Both the position numbers and the translations under genes were made by a program. From CAYHBS01 sp964360995 (GTDB lineage Bacteria > Patescibacteriota > Minisyncoccia > Ryanbacterales > HO2-45-13), in assembly GCA_964360995.1 (NCBI GenBank), contig CAYHYZ010000034.1:1-6638 (forward strand): a stretch of 6,638 nucleotides of DNA. The letters are read 5' to 3'. Positions 5,779 to 6,638 of the stretch are shown piece after piece. Each line of letters starts with the position of its first letter. The first letter of the stretch is position 1. Under the pieces are notes generated by a model that worked only from the letters and a program-made list of their open reading frames with translations, was not told the origin of the DNA and made no database searches.

Positions 5779-6638
5779 GCGTGGTATCACCGAGCGCCCT
5801 CCACTCGGTCAGCATTTTTTGACGTCTACGAAAGTGCTTGCTGATATCGTGCGCGCAGCAGAAATTCGCCCGGGAGAATTAATTCTCGAAATTGGCCCGG
5901 GCAAGGGCGTGCTCACCCGCGCACTACTTGCCGCTGGAGCGCGGGTGATTGCAATAGAGCGCGACAAAACGCTCGCTGCTGAGCTGACAAATGAATTTTC
6001 AGAAAACACTTCCATGACACTGATCGTGGGGGATGCCATCGAAATACTCGAGCAAGGAACTATTATGCAGCTCCGCAATGAACCCTACGCCGTTGTTGCA
6101 AATATTCCGTATGCAATTACTGGTAGATTGTTCCGATTGTTGTGGTCGCACCCCACACTCCCCGCGCCGACAAGAACTGTCGCGCTCGTTCAGAAAGAAG
6201 TTGCGGATCGTATGATGGCACGCATCGGTGCCGGAACAGGAATGAATCTACTTGGTCTTGCAACGCACTGCTACGGCACTCCGAAATATATTTCAACCGT
6301 ACCCAAGGGAGCGTTCCAACCTCCTCCGAATGTGATGTCCGCCATCACTGCAGTGACAAAACATGGCTTCAATCCTCTGACAGACGCTGGAATTATTTCA
6401 GCCGACGATTTTTTTGGAATTGCACGCACTGCGTTTCAACAGAAACGCAAGCAACTACATACATCACTCAAAAAATATTGGCCAGATGAGGGAAGTAGTG
6501 GAGCAAAAAAGATAGAAATGTATCAAATGCGCCGCCCTGAGACACTTTCGCTCGACGATTGGATGAACCTTTATCAAGGTTTACAAAAAACATGGAAAAA
6601 CATTGGTGATTATGCACAAAACAAGTGCGTAATTACTA
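5750..6638 (+). CDS. rsmA: 16S rRNA dimethyladenosine transferase RsmA/KsgA (3' partial)
   Basis: The frame runs from ATG 5750 to the right edge with no stop, giving 296 visible residues. RsmA uses S-adenosylmethionine to dimethylate two neighbouring adenines in helix 45 of 16S rRNA, a late check on small-subunit assembly; its loss classically gives kasugamycin resistance. Evidence: 'RPPLGQHFL' (16-24), the SAM-binding motif 'EIGPGKGVLT' (47-56), the acidic residue after strand 2 in 'VIAIERD' (66-72), 'GDAIEI' (94-99), the catalytic motif NIPYAIT (118-124, family N-[IL]-P-Y), 'GAFQPPPNV' (187-195) and the C-terminal 'AFQQKRKQL' (228-236). 'RRPETLSLDDWMNLYQGL' (261-278) is the usual family ending, yet the frame continues at least 18 residues past it. 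The start was chosen because no ATG, GTG or TTG follows in frame before the conserved N-terminus; it adds a basic 'MKKKRSHTTRR' leader. It overlaps uvrD by 29 bp without a Shine-Dalgarno sequence, so translational coupling is likely. Confidence 0.93.
   Translation, partial: MKKKRSHTTRRGITERPPLGQHFLTSTKVLADIVRAAEIRPGELILEIGPGKGVLTRALLAAGARVIAIERDKTLAAELTNEFSENTSMTLIVGDAIEILEQGTIMQLRNEPYAVVANIPYAITGRLFRLLWSHPTLPAPTRTVALVQKEVADRMMARIGAGTGMNLLGLATHCYGTPKYISTVPKGAFQPPPNVMSAITAVTKHGFNPLTDAGIISADDFFGIARTAFQQKRKQLHTSLKKYWPDEGSSGAKKIEMYQMRRPETLSLDDWMNLYQGLQKTWKNIGDYAQNKCVIT

Noticed and set aside
1..6638. Search for a defence system, toxin-antitoxin pair, mobile element, CRISPR array or novel gene cluster
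   Set aside because: Every sizeable gene belongs to a recognisable housekeeping or envelope family, apart from the truncated first one. No repeats of array type, transposase or paired small genes were found.

Overview
The window looks like ordinary chromosomal DNA from a member of the Patescibacteria (Candidate Phyla Radiation, probably a Parcubacteria-type lineage) with roughly 50% GC. This placement is inferred from protein style, not from a marker gene. The clues are a DksA/TraR-like protein whose zinc finger has the reduced C-x2-G / C-x2-H form I associate with these bacteria, a LysM-LysM-M23 peptidase whose 'SGWNGGYG' and 'STGCHVHFEIRGA' blocks are typical of them, and a secreted-type protein carrying a peptidoglycan-binding module. 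Genes are tightly packed, and none of the five visible starts has a clear Shine-Dalgarno sequence. The standard genetic code reads cleanly throughout. I see no rRNA, tRNA, CRISPR array, insertion sequence or phage gene.

Layout. (1) Positions 2-667, plus strand: the 3' part of a gene for a probable envelope protein, with a peptidoglycan-binding-like module set between two conserved segments. (2) 704-1072, plus: a small DksA/TraR-family protein. Its candidate promoter would start the transcript exactly at the ATG, and an intrinsic terminator overlaps its stop codon. (3) 1088-2629, plus: comM (YifB), an AAA+ helicase of natural transformation, whose ATG directly follows the T-run of that terminator. 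(4) 2626-3660, minus: a secreted LysM/M23 peptidase that converges with comM, the two stop codons overlapping by 4 bp. (5) 3661-3861: a 201-bp divergent control region. (6) 3862-5778, plus: a UvrD/PcrA-type superfamily 1 helicase. (7) 5750 to the right edge, plus: rsmA (ksgA), the 16S rRNA dimethyladenosine transferase. It overlaps the helicase gene by 29 bp and has no stop codon inside the window.

Functionally this is a mix of envelope maintenance (first CDS, M23 peptidase), DNA uptake and repair (ComM, UvrD/PcrA), transcription control (DksA-like) and ribosome maturation (RsmA). Only uvrD-rsmA looks like a clear operon. I do not see a novel multi-gene system. The most interesting signals are small: two perfect 16-bp palindromes 34 bp apart inside the first CDS, the leaderless-type promoter/palindrome before the DksA-like gene, the terminator fused to the comM start, and the unusual domain layout of the first protein.
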